63,618 bases of DNA, taken from the NCBI GenBank assembly GCA_005772895.1, contig SXIH01000016.1, positions 1 through 63,618 of the forward strand, read 5' to 3'. The DNA comes from Bacteroidota bacterium (GTDB lineage Bacteria; Bacteroidota; Bacteroidia; 2-12-FULL-35-15). A model generated the notes under the pieces. It was not told the DNA's origin and searched no databases. It was given only the letters and a program-made list of their open reading frames with translations. The translations under genes were made by a program, and so were the position numbers. Below, piece by piece: positions 35,736 to 44,505 of the stretch (position 1 is its first letter; each line of letters begins with the position of its first letter).

Positions 35736-38700
35736 TTGAATAGAATTTACTCAACATATTTACGAGTCTTATTAATCTTATCAATAGTTCTTGGGTTTAC
35801 TACTTCCGGTAATTCCCAAGAATTTAAATTCAGCCACATTAATTCCGAACAAGGTTTATCCATGGGAGTGGTGAACTGTGTTTTGCAGGATAGCAGAGGT
35901 TTTATGTGGTTCGGAACTCAGGATGGTTTAAACAAGTACGATGGCTATAACATCACTGTTTTTAAAAATAACCAATTAGATTCCAACTCACTTTCAAATA
36001 ATTTTATCAATGTGCTATACGAAACCAAAAATGGCGAATTGCTCATTGGTACTAACGGTGGAGGTTTTGATGCGTATAATTTAAGCACAGGAAAATTTAT
36101 CCATCATATAGGTGTTCAAGGAAATAAAAATAGTTTGAGTAACAATAACGTTAAGTCTATTTTGGAAGATAAAGAAGGTTTGATATGGATTGGAACGGAC
36201 GATGGATTGAATTCATATAATCCAAAGAGCAAAAAAATTACCCGGTTTTTGAATGATAATACAAATGCTAATACTATTTCTAGTAATAATGCCTGGTGTT
36301 TGTTAGAGGCTGCCGATGGGAAGTTGTGGATAGGAACATACGGAGGTGGATTAAATTCGTATGACAAAAAAACTGGAGAGTTTCAACATTACAATCAAGT
36401 AAATAATGCAGGAAAATTGCTGTATGAGAATATTAATCTAATCAGAACTATTTATGAGGATAAAGAAGGAATGTTTTGGATTGGAACATACGGTGAAGGA
36501 GTTCAAATTTTCGATCCACATTCAGGAACATTTATTAAAAACATTAGAAATAATCCCAATGATCAAAATTCATTGGTTAATAATCAGATAATGAATATTA
36601 CAGAAGATGCGAATGGCTTATTGTGGTTTGCAACTTATGGTGATGGAATAGTTTTATACAATAAAAAAACAGGCAGATTTAGGAATATTGTTTTTGATGA
36701 AAAAAATCTCACCGGTATTACCAGCAATCAGATAAAATATATTTATCATGATAAAGTAGGTTCTGTTTGGGTTGGTACAGAAGGAGGCGGAGTAAATGCG
36801 CATTTCCGTGCATCTAGTAAATTCAAATTGTACAATATAAATTTAGATGCTAGTAAGTCGTTTAAAAGCAATTTAGTTCTTTCGTTGATGGAAGATCGTG
36901 ATGGTTTGGTATGGATTGGAACTGGTCGTGGTGGCCTTGCAACACTTGACAGGGAAACTAATACGTTTCAGCAGTACCCTCAATTATCCACATCTGGTAA
37001 CAACTCTATACTTTCTTTGCTTGAAGATAAGGATGGTATTATATGGGTTGGTACTTGGGGTGATGGTTTGAATACGTATAATAAAAAGACTAAAAAAGTT
37101 CAATCGTATTCAGAGTTTAAAACTGTAAATGCCGCTACAATTGTTTCCATTTTAGAAGATTCAAGAGGAAATATTTGGGTTGGAACATATGGTGCAGGAG
37201 TGTTTTTGTATCATAAAACCACCGAAAATTTTACTAATTACAATAGTAGCAGTGGATTAAGTATAAATAATATTTACAATATTTACGAGGACAGTAAAAA
37301 AAATATTTGGATAGCTACAGATGGAGGTGGTGTGGTTAAATACAATCACGAATCCAATGTTTTTAAAACGTTTGACAGAAATGAAAAATTGAATAGTATC
37401 AGTTCCAATTCTGTAAATTGTTCTTATGAAGATAAAGAAGGCGACATGTGGTTTGGTACTTCCAACGGATTAAATAAACTGGATACAAAAACAGGTAAGT
37501 TTACTTCCTTTTTCGAAAAAGACGGATTACCAAATGATTTTATTTATTGCATTTTGCCTGATGAGAAAGGGAACTTGTGGATGAGTACAAACAAAGGTGT
37601 TTCTAAATTTAATCCTTCCATAAAAAATGAAAATGGTTCTGCTTTTAGGAATTACGATGTAAATGATGGTTTGCAAGGGTTAGAATTTAATCAGGGAGCT
37701 TATCATCAATGCAAAGACGGAGAAATATTTTTAGGCGGAGTAAATGGTTTTAATACTTTTCAGCCGGATAAAATTCAGGACAATCCAAACATTCCTCAAG
37801 TTCATATTATTTCCTATAAGCGTTTTGGTAAAGAAGTGCTGATGGATACTTTGATTTATGATAAAAAATATTTGGAACTTACCTACAAACAAAATTTCTT
37901 TTCTTTTGATTTTGTGGCTTTGGATTATCAGATGCCGGGTAAAAATAAATACTCTTATATGTTGGAAGGAGTAGATGAAGATTGGTCGCCACCCAGCACA
38001 CAGCGTTATGCAAGTTATACCGAATTAAGCGGTGGTGATTATGTATTACGTGTTCGTGGAGCAAACAACGATGGAACCTGGAACAATGAAGGATTAACAC
38101 TTCATATTCGTATCAATCCTCCTTTCTGGAAAACAAAATGGTTTTATGCACTGTGTGTTTTAATTATCATTGGCGGTTTTTGGGGGTTTGTGAAATACAG
38201 AACAAGTTCGATTAAGCGCGAAAATAAAATTCTGGAAGAAAAAGTGGAAGAAAGAACGCAGGAGTTGGCGCAAAAAAATAAAGACATTACAAGCAGTATT
38301 CAGTATGCGAAACGTATTCAGTTGGCTATTTTACCCCCGCTGGAACAAATTTTTAAATATTTCCCCCAGTCATTTATTTTATATAAGCCAAAAGACATAG
38401 TAAGTGGTGATTTTTATTGGTTTGGGGTGAAAGATGGCAAAAAAATAATTGCTGCAGTGGATTGTACCGGTCATGGTGTTCCGGGAGCATTTATGAGTAT
38501 GATCGGACATAACTTATTGAATCAGATTATTAGTGAAAATGGCATTACTCAACCTGATGAGATCCTAAATGCCTTGCACAGAGGGGTTCAGGCAGCTTTA
38601 AAGCAAGGCACAAATGTAGTTGATACAAGTGATGGAATGGATGTGGCTATTTGTTGTATCGATACAAAAAACGAAACATTAGCATTTGCAGGTGCTTACA

Positions 38701-39038
38701 GACCTTTGTTTATTGTAAACGGTGAAAAATTTTCAAAAATAGAAGCAGATAAAAACCCGATTGGTGGGTCACAATTGGATGCCGACCGCAAATTTACTGC
38801 CCACACTGTTAAGATAAATAAAGGAGATACTTTTTATATGGCTTCTGATGGGTATGCCGACCAATTTGGTGGGGAAAAAGGCAAGAAATTCATGGTTAAA
38901 CGATTCAATGAACTAATGTTGGCAATGCAGCCTCAAAGCATGGAAGAACAGTGTAAAACATTAGATCAAACCTTTGAGAATTGGCGAGGAACTTACCAGC
39001 AAATTGACGATATTTTAGTCATAGGAATCAGATTTTAA
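35736..39038 (+). CDS. Reg_prop/Y_Y_Y double propeller SpoIIE phosphatase
   Basis: 1100 residues. A signal peptide is followed by about fourteen Reg_prop repeats ('G-x-[ILM]-W-[IFV]-G-T-x-x-x-G-[LV]'), consistent with two seven-bladed propellers, then a Y_Y_Y domain (about 700-790), a membrane span (~797-817), a coiled coil and a SpoIIE PP2C domain (about 850-1100). The layout is that of hybrid two-component sensors, but with a phosphatase instead of a kinase. No in-frame ATG precedes residue 43, so the start is probably TTG at 35736; only this choice keeps the signal peptide. Confidence 0.88.
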   Translation: MNRIYSTYLRVLLILSIVLGFTTSGNSQEFKFSHINSEQGLSMGVVNCVLQDSRGFMWFGTQDGLNKYDGYNITVFKNNQLDSNSLSNNFINVLYETKNGELLIGTNGGGFDAYNLSTGKFIHHIGVQGNKNSLSNNNVKSILEDKEGLIWIGTDDGLNSYNPKSKKITRFLNDNTNANTISSNNAWCLLEAADGKLWIGTYGGGLNSYDKKTGEFQHYNQVNNAGKLLYENINLIRTIYEDKEGMFWIGTYGEGVQIFDPHSGTFIKNIRNNPNDQNSLVNNQIMNITEDANGLLWFATYGDGIVLYNKKTGRFRNIVFDEKNLTGITSNQIKYIYHDKVGSVWVGTEGGGVNAHFRASSKFKLYNINLDASKSFKSNLVLSLMEDRDGLVWIGTGRGGLATLDRETNTFQQYPQLSTSGNNSILSLLEDKDGIIWVGTWGDGLNTYNKKTKKVQSYSEFKTVNAATIVSILEDSRGNIWVGTYGAGVFLYHKTTENFTNYNSSSGLSINNIYNIYEDSKKNIWIATDGGGVVKYNHESNVFKTFDRNEKLNSISSNSVNCSYEDKEGDMWFGTSNGLNKLDTKTGKFTSFFEKDGLPNDFIYCILPDEKGNLWMSTNKGVSKFNPSIKNENGSAFRNYDVNDGLQGLEFNQGAYHQCKDGEIFLGGVNGFNTFQPDKIQDNPNIPQVHIISYKRFGKEVLMDTLIYDKKYLELTYKQNFFSFDFVALDYQMPGKNKYSYMLEGVDEDWSPPSTQRYASYTELSGGDYVLRVRGANNDGTWNNEGLTLHIRINPPFWKTKWFYALCVLIIIGGFWGFVKYRTSSIKRENKILEEKVEERTQELAQKNKDITSSIQYAKRIQLAILPPLEQIFKYFPQSFILYKPKDIVSGDFYWFGVKDGKKIIAAVDCTGHGVPGAFMSMIGHNLLNQIISENGITQPDEILNALHRGVQAALKQGTNVVDTSDGMDVAICCIDTKNETLAFAGAYRPLFIVNGEKFSKIEADKNPIGGSQLDADRKFTAHTVKINKGDTFYMASDGYADQFGGEKGKKFMVKRFNELMLAMQPQSMEEQCKTLDQTFENWRGTYQQIDDILVIGIRF

Positions 39039-39065
39039 ACTTTATGGTTCCATTTTCGTCTTATT

Positions 39066-39096
39066 TTTGACAAATTGTAAAAAATTCCTATATTTG
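39066..39096 (+). promoter_or_regulatory. Bacteroidota promoter for the lipoprotein gene
   Basis: TTTG (39066-39069), a 19-base spacer, then TATATTTG (39089-39096): a perfect match to the -33 TTTG / -7 TAnnTTTG arrangement. The ATG is 42 bases downstream. Confidence 0.75.
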
Positions 39097-39138
39097 ATGC
39101 TAGGATAAAGCATTGAAAAAACTTAAAACCCCAATACC

Positions 39139-39966
39139 ATGAAACGTATTTTATATTCGACTGTATTATTTGTTTCTGCATTAACTGCATTAACTTTTAA
39201 TTCTTGTAAAAAAGAAGAACCGGATACCGAAACACAATCAGCTACAGATAATAGCATTTGCGAAGGCGAATTTACCGGAAGAATGGGTGTTATCAATAGT
39301 TTTGCTATTAAAGAGCAAGGTGTAAAATCTATGAGAACACCTGGTCAACCTACTATTAGCTTTATTGCGGCTGATACTTTAGATGGCTTCCCGATTACAA
39401 TGTATATTGATTATGGTACTGTTGGTATTGTTGACCCTGTTGACGGTAAAACACGTAAAGGACAGGTGACTGCAAAATTTAGCAATTCCTGGGATACATT
39501 AGGTACAACTGTAACCGTTAAGTTAATTAACTATTATGTGAAAACTGCTACAGGTGCTAACTTTGTGCAGTATGCTTGTGACAGTATTATGATTGGTCAT
39601 CCATCAGCATATTCCTTTACAAATAGTGTAATTGGCGGAAAATGTATTGCTGCTAGCTGGAACTTAGAGTGGGCTTGTAACAGAACATTAACTCAAACTG
39701 CCGGAATGGGAGATACAGTTTTAACAAACGATATTTATCAGTATACTGGTAATGCTCAGGGAAAAACACGTGAAGGAAAAAACTATACTGTTAATGTTAC
39801 AGTCCCTGTGATTAAGGCGATGGATTGTGCTTGGATTAAACAAGGAAGAATTGATTTGACTCCGGAAGGTAAAGCTACACGTACAGTTGATTATGGTTCA
39901 GGAGTATGTGATGATCAGGCAACACTTACTATCAATGGTAATACTTTTGCCTTTACAATGAATTGA
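39139..39966 (+). CDS. Lipoprotein of unknown function
   Basis: 275 residues with a lipobox ending NSC (C23). The rest is beta-rich, with repeated 'G-K-T-R-x-G' type turns ('DGKTRKGQVTAKF', 'QGKTREGKNYTV') and about six Cys, some of which could form disulfides. I recognise no domain. It stands as its own unit with a strong promoter, between the phosphatase cluster and siaB-siaC. Confidence 0.75.
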   Translation: MKRILYSTVLFVSALTALTFNSCKKEEPDTETQSATDNSICEGEFTGRMGVINSFAIKEQGVKSMRTPGQPTISFIAADTLDGFPITMYIDYGTVGIVDPVDGKTRKGQVTAKFSNSWDTLGTTVTVKLINYYVKTATGANFVQYACDSIMIGHPSAYSFTNSVIGGKCIAASWNLEWACNRTLTQTAGMGDTVLTNDIYQYTGNAQGKTREGKNYTVNVTVPVIKAMDCAWIKQGRIDLTPEGKATRTVDYGSGVCDDQATLTINGNTFAFTMN

Positions 39967-40053
39967 CGGATTGTTTTGAAATCCTTATTTTGTAAGGTTT
40001 TTCATGCGATTTACAAGTTAAATTAATAAGAAGTAAAAAATTAGTGTTTACTG

Positions 40054-40083
40054 TTTGATTAATTAAACTTATTTATATATTTG
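40054..40083 (+). promoter_or_regulatory. Bacteroidota promoter for the siaBC pair
   Basis: TTTG (40054-40057), an 18-base spacer, then TATATTTG (40076-40083). The start codon is 51 bases downstream, so siaB and siaC can be expressed independently of the phosphatases. Confidence 0.7.
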
Positions 40084-40134
40084 CTTAATTAACAAATCAG
40101 AATTATCAGCTTTATCGATTTAACTTAGTGTTTT

Positions 40135-40680
40135 ATGATGTTAGATATTTACGATTTTTATGATAAAATGGAGCGTAATAATATTATGCTCTCTTTTAAA
40201 GGTGATATAACTTCTGAATTACTTACCTCAATTTTGCAAATTATGGAATCCAAATTGGATAATTTGCAGGAAGAACCAAAGATTAAAAAGAAAGTTTATA
40301 ATGTATTAGTTGAGTGTCTTCAAAATCTGTATCATCATATGGATGAAGTAGCACCCGAGCAAAATGATGTTATCCGTTCGGCTATTTTTATGATTGGTAA
40401 ATTAGATAATCAATACAACATTGTAACAGGAAATTATATTAAGAAAGAAAACGTAGAAGGATTAAAAAAACGCTTAGAGGATATAAATTTATTATCTAAA
40501 GAAGAATTAAAAGAGTACTATAAAGCAGTTTTAAATAATGGTGAAATGTCATTGAAAGGTGGAGGTGGATTAGGAATGATTGACATAGCACGTAAAACAG
40601 GAGAGAAATTGAATTTTAATTTTTCACCGGTGGACGATAAATTTTCATTTTTCAGTTTAAATATTAAAATATCACAATAA
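40135..40680 (+). CDS. siaB: SiaB-like protein kinase (DUF6272)
   Basis: 181 residues matching the SiaB family, a GHKL-like Ser/Thr kinase: N-box-like 'LVECLQNLYHHMDE' (E60, N64) and a glycine-rich 'KGGGGLGMIDIARKTG' (about 141-156). In Pseudomonas SiaB phosphorylates SiaC, and the SiaA phosphatase reverses this. It lies 10 bases upstream of siaC and downstream of three SiaA-like phosphatases. The symbol is by analogy. Confidence 0.82.
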   Translation: MMLDIYDFYDKMERNNIMLSFKGDITSELLTSILQIMESKLDNLQEEPKIKKKVYNVLVECLQNLYHHMDEVAPEQNDVIRSAIFMIGKLDNQYNIVTGNYIKKENVEGLKKRLEDINLLSKEELKEYYKAVLNNGEMSLKGGGGLGMIDIARKTGEKLNFNFSPVDDKFSFFSLNIKISQ

Positions 40681-40690
40681 AAATAAGATT

Positions 40691-41071
40691 ATGGAAACAA
40701 TTTCAATTGAAGGAACACCAAAAACTCCAACTATCACTTTTGATACAGGAAAAGGCTTTTTAGAAATTAAAGGTCGCTCTATCCCTGAAAACTCTATTGA
40801 GTTTTACAAACCATTGGTAGATTGGTTAGAAAAGTATGCAGGAAAGCCTCAGTCGGCTACCAACGTTAATATTCAGTTAGAATATTTTAACACAAGCTCA
40901 TCTAAATGCATTTTAGATGTGTTTAAAAAGTTGGAAGCTATCAACAAAGGTGGTAGTGCAGTTGTAATCAATTGGTATTATGAAGAAGACGATGAAGATA
41001 TGTTAGAAGCTGGAGAAGATTACCAAGCGATTATCAATGTGCCGTTTAAAATGGTGCAGGTAGCTGAATAA
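40691..41071 (+). CDS. siaC: SiaC-like regulatory phosphoprotein (DUF1987)
   Basis: 126 residues of the DUF1987/SiaC family: 'GTPKTPTITFDTGKG', 'FLEIKGRSIPENS' and 'EYFNTSSSKCILD'. The Thr in NTSSSK is residue 68, the same number and context as the phosphorylated T68 of Pseudomonas SiaC. In Pseudomonas unphosphorylated SiaC activates the diguanylate cyclase SiaD; no such gene is in this window. A terminator follows. Confidence 0.85.
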   Translation: METISIEGTPKTPTITFDTGKGFLEIKGRSIPENSIEFYKPLVDWLEKYAGKPQSATNVNIQLEYFNTSSSKCILDVFKKLEAINKGGSAVVINWYYEEDDEDMLEAGEDYQAIINVPFKMVQVAE

Positions 41072-41093
41072 AACACACTTTAAATTTATATTT

Positions 41094-41140
41094 AAAGCGA
41101 GATGGAAATGCATTTGCATTTTTGTCTCGCTTTTTATTTT
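41094..41140 (+). terminator. Terminator after siaC
   Basis: AAAGCGAGA (41094-41102) pairs perfectly with TCTCGCTTT (41125-41133), with an inner AAATGCA/TGCATTT helix, then TTATTTT. Confidence 0.8.
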
Positions 41141-41143
41141 ACA

Positions 41144-41923
41144 TCATACATTTCCCATTAAATACATAGCAGTCATTGTAGGAACCGGACTGCCACCTTT
41201 TTTCTCTAGTGTAACAGCAAATGCTTCAGCTCCGGTTATTGATTTCATTTTGTGGAAAGGTGGAAGTTCAGGATTCATATCCAGCATCCCAATATCCACA
41301 GGCTTTCCATCAACAATAGCCCAAAGTTGATATTGTTTATCATCTGAAGGCATGGGTAAAGCATTTACATTAATGTAAACATTCTTATTCTGTTGATTCC
41401 AATATATGGTAGCCAAAGCATTGGGTGCAAGTTCCATTCCTTTTAGCATAACTTTTTTATTTTCTGGTTGCATCAAAATCGCCATTTGTTCAGCCATCTC
41501 TCCATATGACTTTGATTGTGCTTCAAAATCTTTTACAAATTTTTCGTTTTCAGAACTAAGAACTGATAATTGATTTTCAGTGTCTTTTATTTTGTCAACC
41601 AAAATAATATTGTAAATAGCACTGCCAATCAACAAAATAACTGAAGCGGCAACCAACCAACGAACAGCAGTGTTTTTATTTTGTTTAAGAGAAACAATAC
41701 TTGCTTCATTCAAGCCCAACTCAGAAGCAATTTTTCCTTTCAATGCGGGAGGAGGGTTTTGGGAAGCGTATTTCAACAATGTGTCTTCTACAAGTTCTAT
41801 TTCTGCTTTCAGTTCAGGGTGCTTCAAAGCCATAGCAGAAACTTCTGCCATTTCCGAATCAGAAAGCTGACCTAATACGTAACTTTCAATAATCCCTGAT
41901 TCTATATATTCCTGAATATTCAA
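41144..41923 (-). CDS. RskA-like anti-sigma factor
   Basis: 259 residues. The N-terminal 'ESGIIESYVLGQLSDSEMAEV' region is the sigma-binding (ZAS-like, without the zinc motif) module of RskA/anti-sigma-K proteins. One membrane span (~90-110) and a periplasmic beta domain follow ('PNALATIYWN', 'YQLWAIVDGKPVDIG'). It should sequester the sigma factor encoded one base upstream, forming a two-gene operon. Confidence 0.88.
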   Translation of the reverse strand: MNIQEYIESGIIESYVLGQLSDSEMAEVSAMALKHPELKAEIELVEDTLLKYASQNPPPALKGKIASELGLNEASIVSLKQNKNTAVRWLVAASVILLIGSAIYNIILVDKIKDTENQLSVLSSENEKFVKDFEAQSKSYGEMAEQMAILMQPENKKVMLKGMELAPNALATIYWNQQNKNVYINVNALPMPSDDKQYQLWAIVDGKPVDIGMLDMNPELPPFHKMKSITGAEAFAVTLEKKGGSPVPTMTAMYLMGNV

Positions 41924-41924
41924 A

Positions 41925-42467
41925 TTACTTTATTGTTTTTCTGAGTTCTATAATTGCTGCTCTTACTCTTGTTTTAACCGTCCCCAAAGGAATATTCAGT
42001 TCTTTTGCCGTTTCTTCCTGGGTAAAACCTTTGAAGTAAATCAAATCAATTAAAATACGGTATTCATCTTTTAGTTTAATTACTTCTTCTCTTAAACCAA
42101 TCGTATCTGTGTTGAAAGAGCTTGATTTATGCTTATTTACTTCATAAACGGAATTATCTATGTCTTGGTTTTTTGTTTCCGACTTGAATTGTTTGGAACG
42201 GGAGTAATCAATAGATGTATTACGGGCAATGTTCAACATCCAGGTATATAAACGTCCTTTAGTTTTGTCATACATTTCTATGCTCTTCCAAATCTTAATA
42301 AAAACATCTTGTAAAATATCTTCTGCAATTTCTTCGGCAGGGATTATTCGTGAGATAATTCCGTATAATGACGAGGAATAATTATCATACAAAGCATCAA
42401 ATGCTACCTTATCCTTATTTTTTAATAAGAATACTAATTCATCCTCTGTATAAATTATTTTTTTCAA
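41925..42467 (-). CDS. ECF-family RNA polymerase sigma factor
   Basis: 180 residues with sigma-70 region 2 ('FDALYDNYSSSLYGIISRI', 'AEDILQDVFIKIW', 'RLYTWMLNIARNTSIDY') and region 4 ('LIDLIYFKGFTQEETAKELNIPLGTVKTRVRAA'). It pairs with an RskA-like anti-sigma factor, as in SigK systems. It is divergent from the PAS histidine kinase gene, 189 bases away; targets are unknown. Confidence 0.92.
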   Translation of the reverse strand: MKKIIYTEDELVFLLKNKDKVAFDALYDNYSSSLYGIISRIIPAEEIAEDILQDVFIKIWKSIEMYDKTKGRLYTWMLNIARNTSIDYSRSKQFKSETKNQDIDNSVYEVNKHKSSSFNTDTIGLREEVIKLKDEYRILIDLIYFKGFTQEETAKELNIPLGTVKTRVRAAIIELRKTIK

Positions 42468-42656
42468 GCTATTTGAAATAATGAATTCAAAGATAATTTA
42501 AATCCAATATAAATAACATCCAAAAAGAACCTATAATTTTACAAATTTGTCATTTATATTACATCTAAACCAAATAATAGATGCTCTGTACTTGCAAATT
42601 AACTTATTATTTGTAATTTGAGTTCAATTTATTATTAGTCTACTCCCATAATTAGT

Positions 42657-44444
42657 ATGAAGTCAGAAATATTTAACCTTGATTTTAGCAGAATCGAGAT
42701 CTTACTATTAACTACAATTCCTGCATTAATAAATATTGGAATTTTTGTGTATGTATCTGTCTTTATTCAAAGAACCAAAGCAACAGATTCTTTTTCTCTT
42801 TTTGTTTTGATGATTGGCCTCTGGCAATTATCGGAAGGTTTTATGAGAATGAGCGTTACCGTTGATGCTGTTTCAAAATGGAACCTGATATCAGAAATTT
42901 TTATTTTGTTTGTCATGTTATTCGGCTTATTGTTCACTATTTTTTTTACTAAAGTGGATAAAAAAATAAATTTGAATACCCTGTATCCTCTTATCATTTT
43001 TCCTGTGATTATTTTTTTGTGTTGTGTTGTTTTACAATTGGACGACCATGAAATAGTAAAATCTAAAAATTGGTACTGGATAGTCAATCCCCAATCAACA
43101 CTTATAACTTCCATTATTTATTCATGGATTAGTCTTGGTGGATTGATGATGTTCGTTTTATTTTGGGTTCATTATTATAAAAAAAGAGCTGCAAATGTAG
43201 AGCAAAAACAAGCATTTTTACTGGCTGTTGGTGTTTCAATACCAATTATAATTGGAATAATTGCAGAAGTAATAATGCCTTTGATATTAAAAGTTGATGG
43301 AATTCCAATAAGCGCAAGCTTTACAACTATTTTTTCTGTTATGTCGCTTGTGGCGATTAAAAAATATCGATTATCTGAATTTTCACCAAAACATCAATGG
43401 GAAGACATTGTAAATTCAATGGGTGAAGGAATATTAATAGTTGATAACAAGGATGAGATTAAATATGCTAATGATGCATTTTGTAAATTATCAGGGTATG
43501 AATTTTTTGAAATGGAAGGGAAAAATGCAACTCAATTATTTGCATCAAATGAGAATAATAGGGAAGTGGTTCAAACCAGAATTGAAGATAGAAAACAAAA
43601 CAAATCAAGTCAATACGAATTGCAAATCACTACTAAAAGCGGAGAAAAAAAGTGGTTGTTAATTGGTGGTTCTCCTTTTATTGATAAAAAAGGAAAAGTA
43701 ATTGGTTCAGTTGGAATTCATGCCAATATCAATGATAGAAAAATTGCAGAAGAAAATTTATTAGTGAGTAATAGCGAATTAGAAATATTTGTTTACAAAG
43801 CTTCTCATGATTTGCGTGGACCACTTGCATCAATTATAGGTTTGGTAAATGTAAGTAATTTAGAAATAAAGGATCCGGTAGCATTAGAGTATATGAAAAT
43901 GATTGGTGAGTCCACAAAAAAACTAGATTATACTTTAAAAGAATTAGTTAAAACTATGAAAATTAAAGATACTGAACGATTCGATGATTTAATAGATTTT
44001 AAGAAGCTAATTGACGCCAAATTGAGTGAATTCAAATATTTTAAAGGGTTTGAAAATATTTGTATAGATGTAAATGTAAATGTTGAGAAAGATTTTTATT
44101 CAAACAGATTTTTATTAGAAACTATTTTTCAAAATTTGATCGAAAACGCCATAAAATATCAGAATGACGCACAAGCTAAATCATTTTTAAAAATTGATGT
44201 AAGTGTTTTCAAGAATAAAATTCAGATTATTTTTGAAGACAATGGAATTGGAATTAAATCTTCAGTTCAAGGTTTAATATTTGATATGTATTACAAAGCC
44301 GTAGAAACCTCAAAGGGCTCTGGTTTGGGTTTGTATCTTGTAAAAAAGTGTGTTGAAAAACTTGAAGGAGAAATTGAATTGAAAAGTTTTTTAGGAAAGG
44401 GTTCTACATTTATTATTACTCTGTCCGATAACTGTGAAATATAG
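42657..44444 (+). CDS. PAS-domain sensor histidine kinase with polytopic N-terminus
   Basis: 595 residues. About seven membrane spans lie in the first ~240 residues, as in 7TM histidine-kinase sensors. A PAS domain follows (about 250-365; 'YANDAFCKLSGYEFFEMEGK'). The HisKA domain has the phosphoacceptor His in 'ASHDLRGPLASIIG', and HATPase_c has 'NLIENAIKYQ', 'FEDNGIGI' and 'GSGLGLYL'. No response-regulator gene is adjacent, so it is an orphan kinase here. Confidence 0.9.
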   Translation: MKSEIFNLDFSRIEILLLTTIPALINIGIFVYVSVFIQRTKATDSFSLFVLMIGLWQLSEGFMRMSVTVDAVSKWNLISEIFILFVMLFGLLFTIFFTKVDKKINLNTLYPLIIFPVIIFLCCVVLQLDDHEIVKSKNWYWIVNPQSTLITSIIYSWISLGGLMMFVLFWVHYYKKRAANVEQKQAFLLAVGVSIPIIIGIIAEVIMPLILKVDGIPISASFTTIFSVMSLVAIKKYRLSEFSPKHQWEDIVNSMGEGILIVDNKDEIKYANDAFCKLSGYEFFEMEGKNATQLFASNENNREVVQTRIEDRKQNKSSQYELQITTKSGEKKWLLIGGSPFIDKKGKVIGSVGIHANINDRKIAEENLLVSNSELEIFVYKASHDLRGPLASIIGLVNVSNLEIKDPVALEYMKMIGESTKKLDYTLKELVKTMKIKDTERFDDLIDFKKLIDAKLSEFKYFKGFENICIDVNVNVEKDFYSNRFLLETIFQNLIENAIKYQNDAQAKSFLKIDVSVFKNKIQIIFEDNGIGIKSSVQGLIFDMYYKAVETSKGSGLGLYLVKKCVEKLEGEIELKSFLGKGSTFIITLSDNCEI

Positions 44445-44456
44445 TATCAATTTAAA

Positions 44457-44485
44457 AGGCTCTTTCTGTTTAAAAGAAAGAGCCT
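44457..44485. terminator. Bidirectional terminator between convergent genes
   Basis: AGGCTCTTTCT (44457-44467) is a perfect inverted match to AGAAAGAGCCT (44475-44485), between the histidine kinase and the ABC transporter genes. There is no strong T run on the plus strand. Confidence 0.65.
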
Positions 44486-44505
44486 CATAATTAAAGTCTA
44501 ATTTG

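Noticed and set aside
41144-42467. The sigma/anti-sigma pair as part of the Sia-type partner switch
   Set aside because: SiaB/SiaC are not anti-sigma/anti-anti-sigma proteins, and the RskA-type anti-sigma factor has no kinase domain; adjacency alone is weak support.
43441-43662. A plus-strand frame within the PAS histidine kinase gene
   Set aside because: It is in another frame of a well-supported PAS domain and encodes no known motif.
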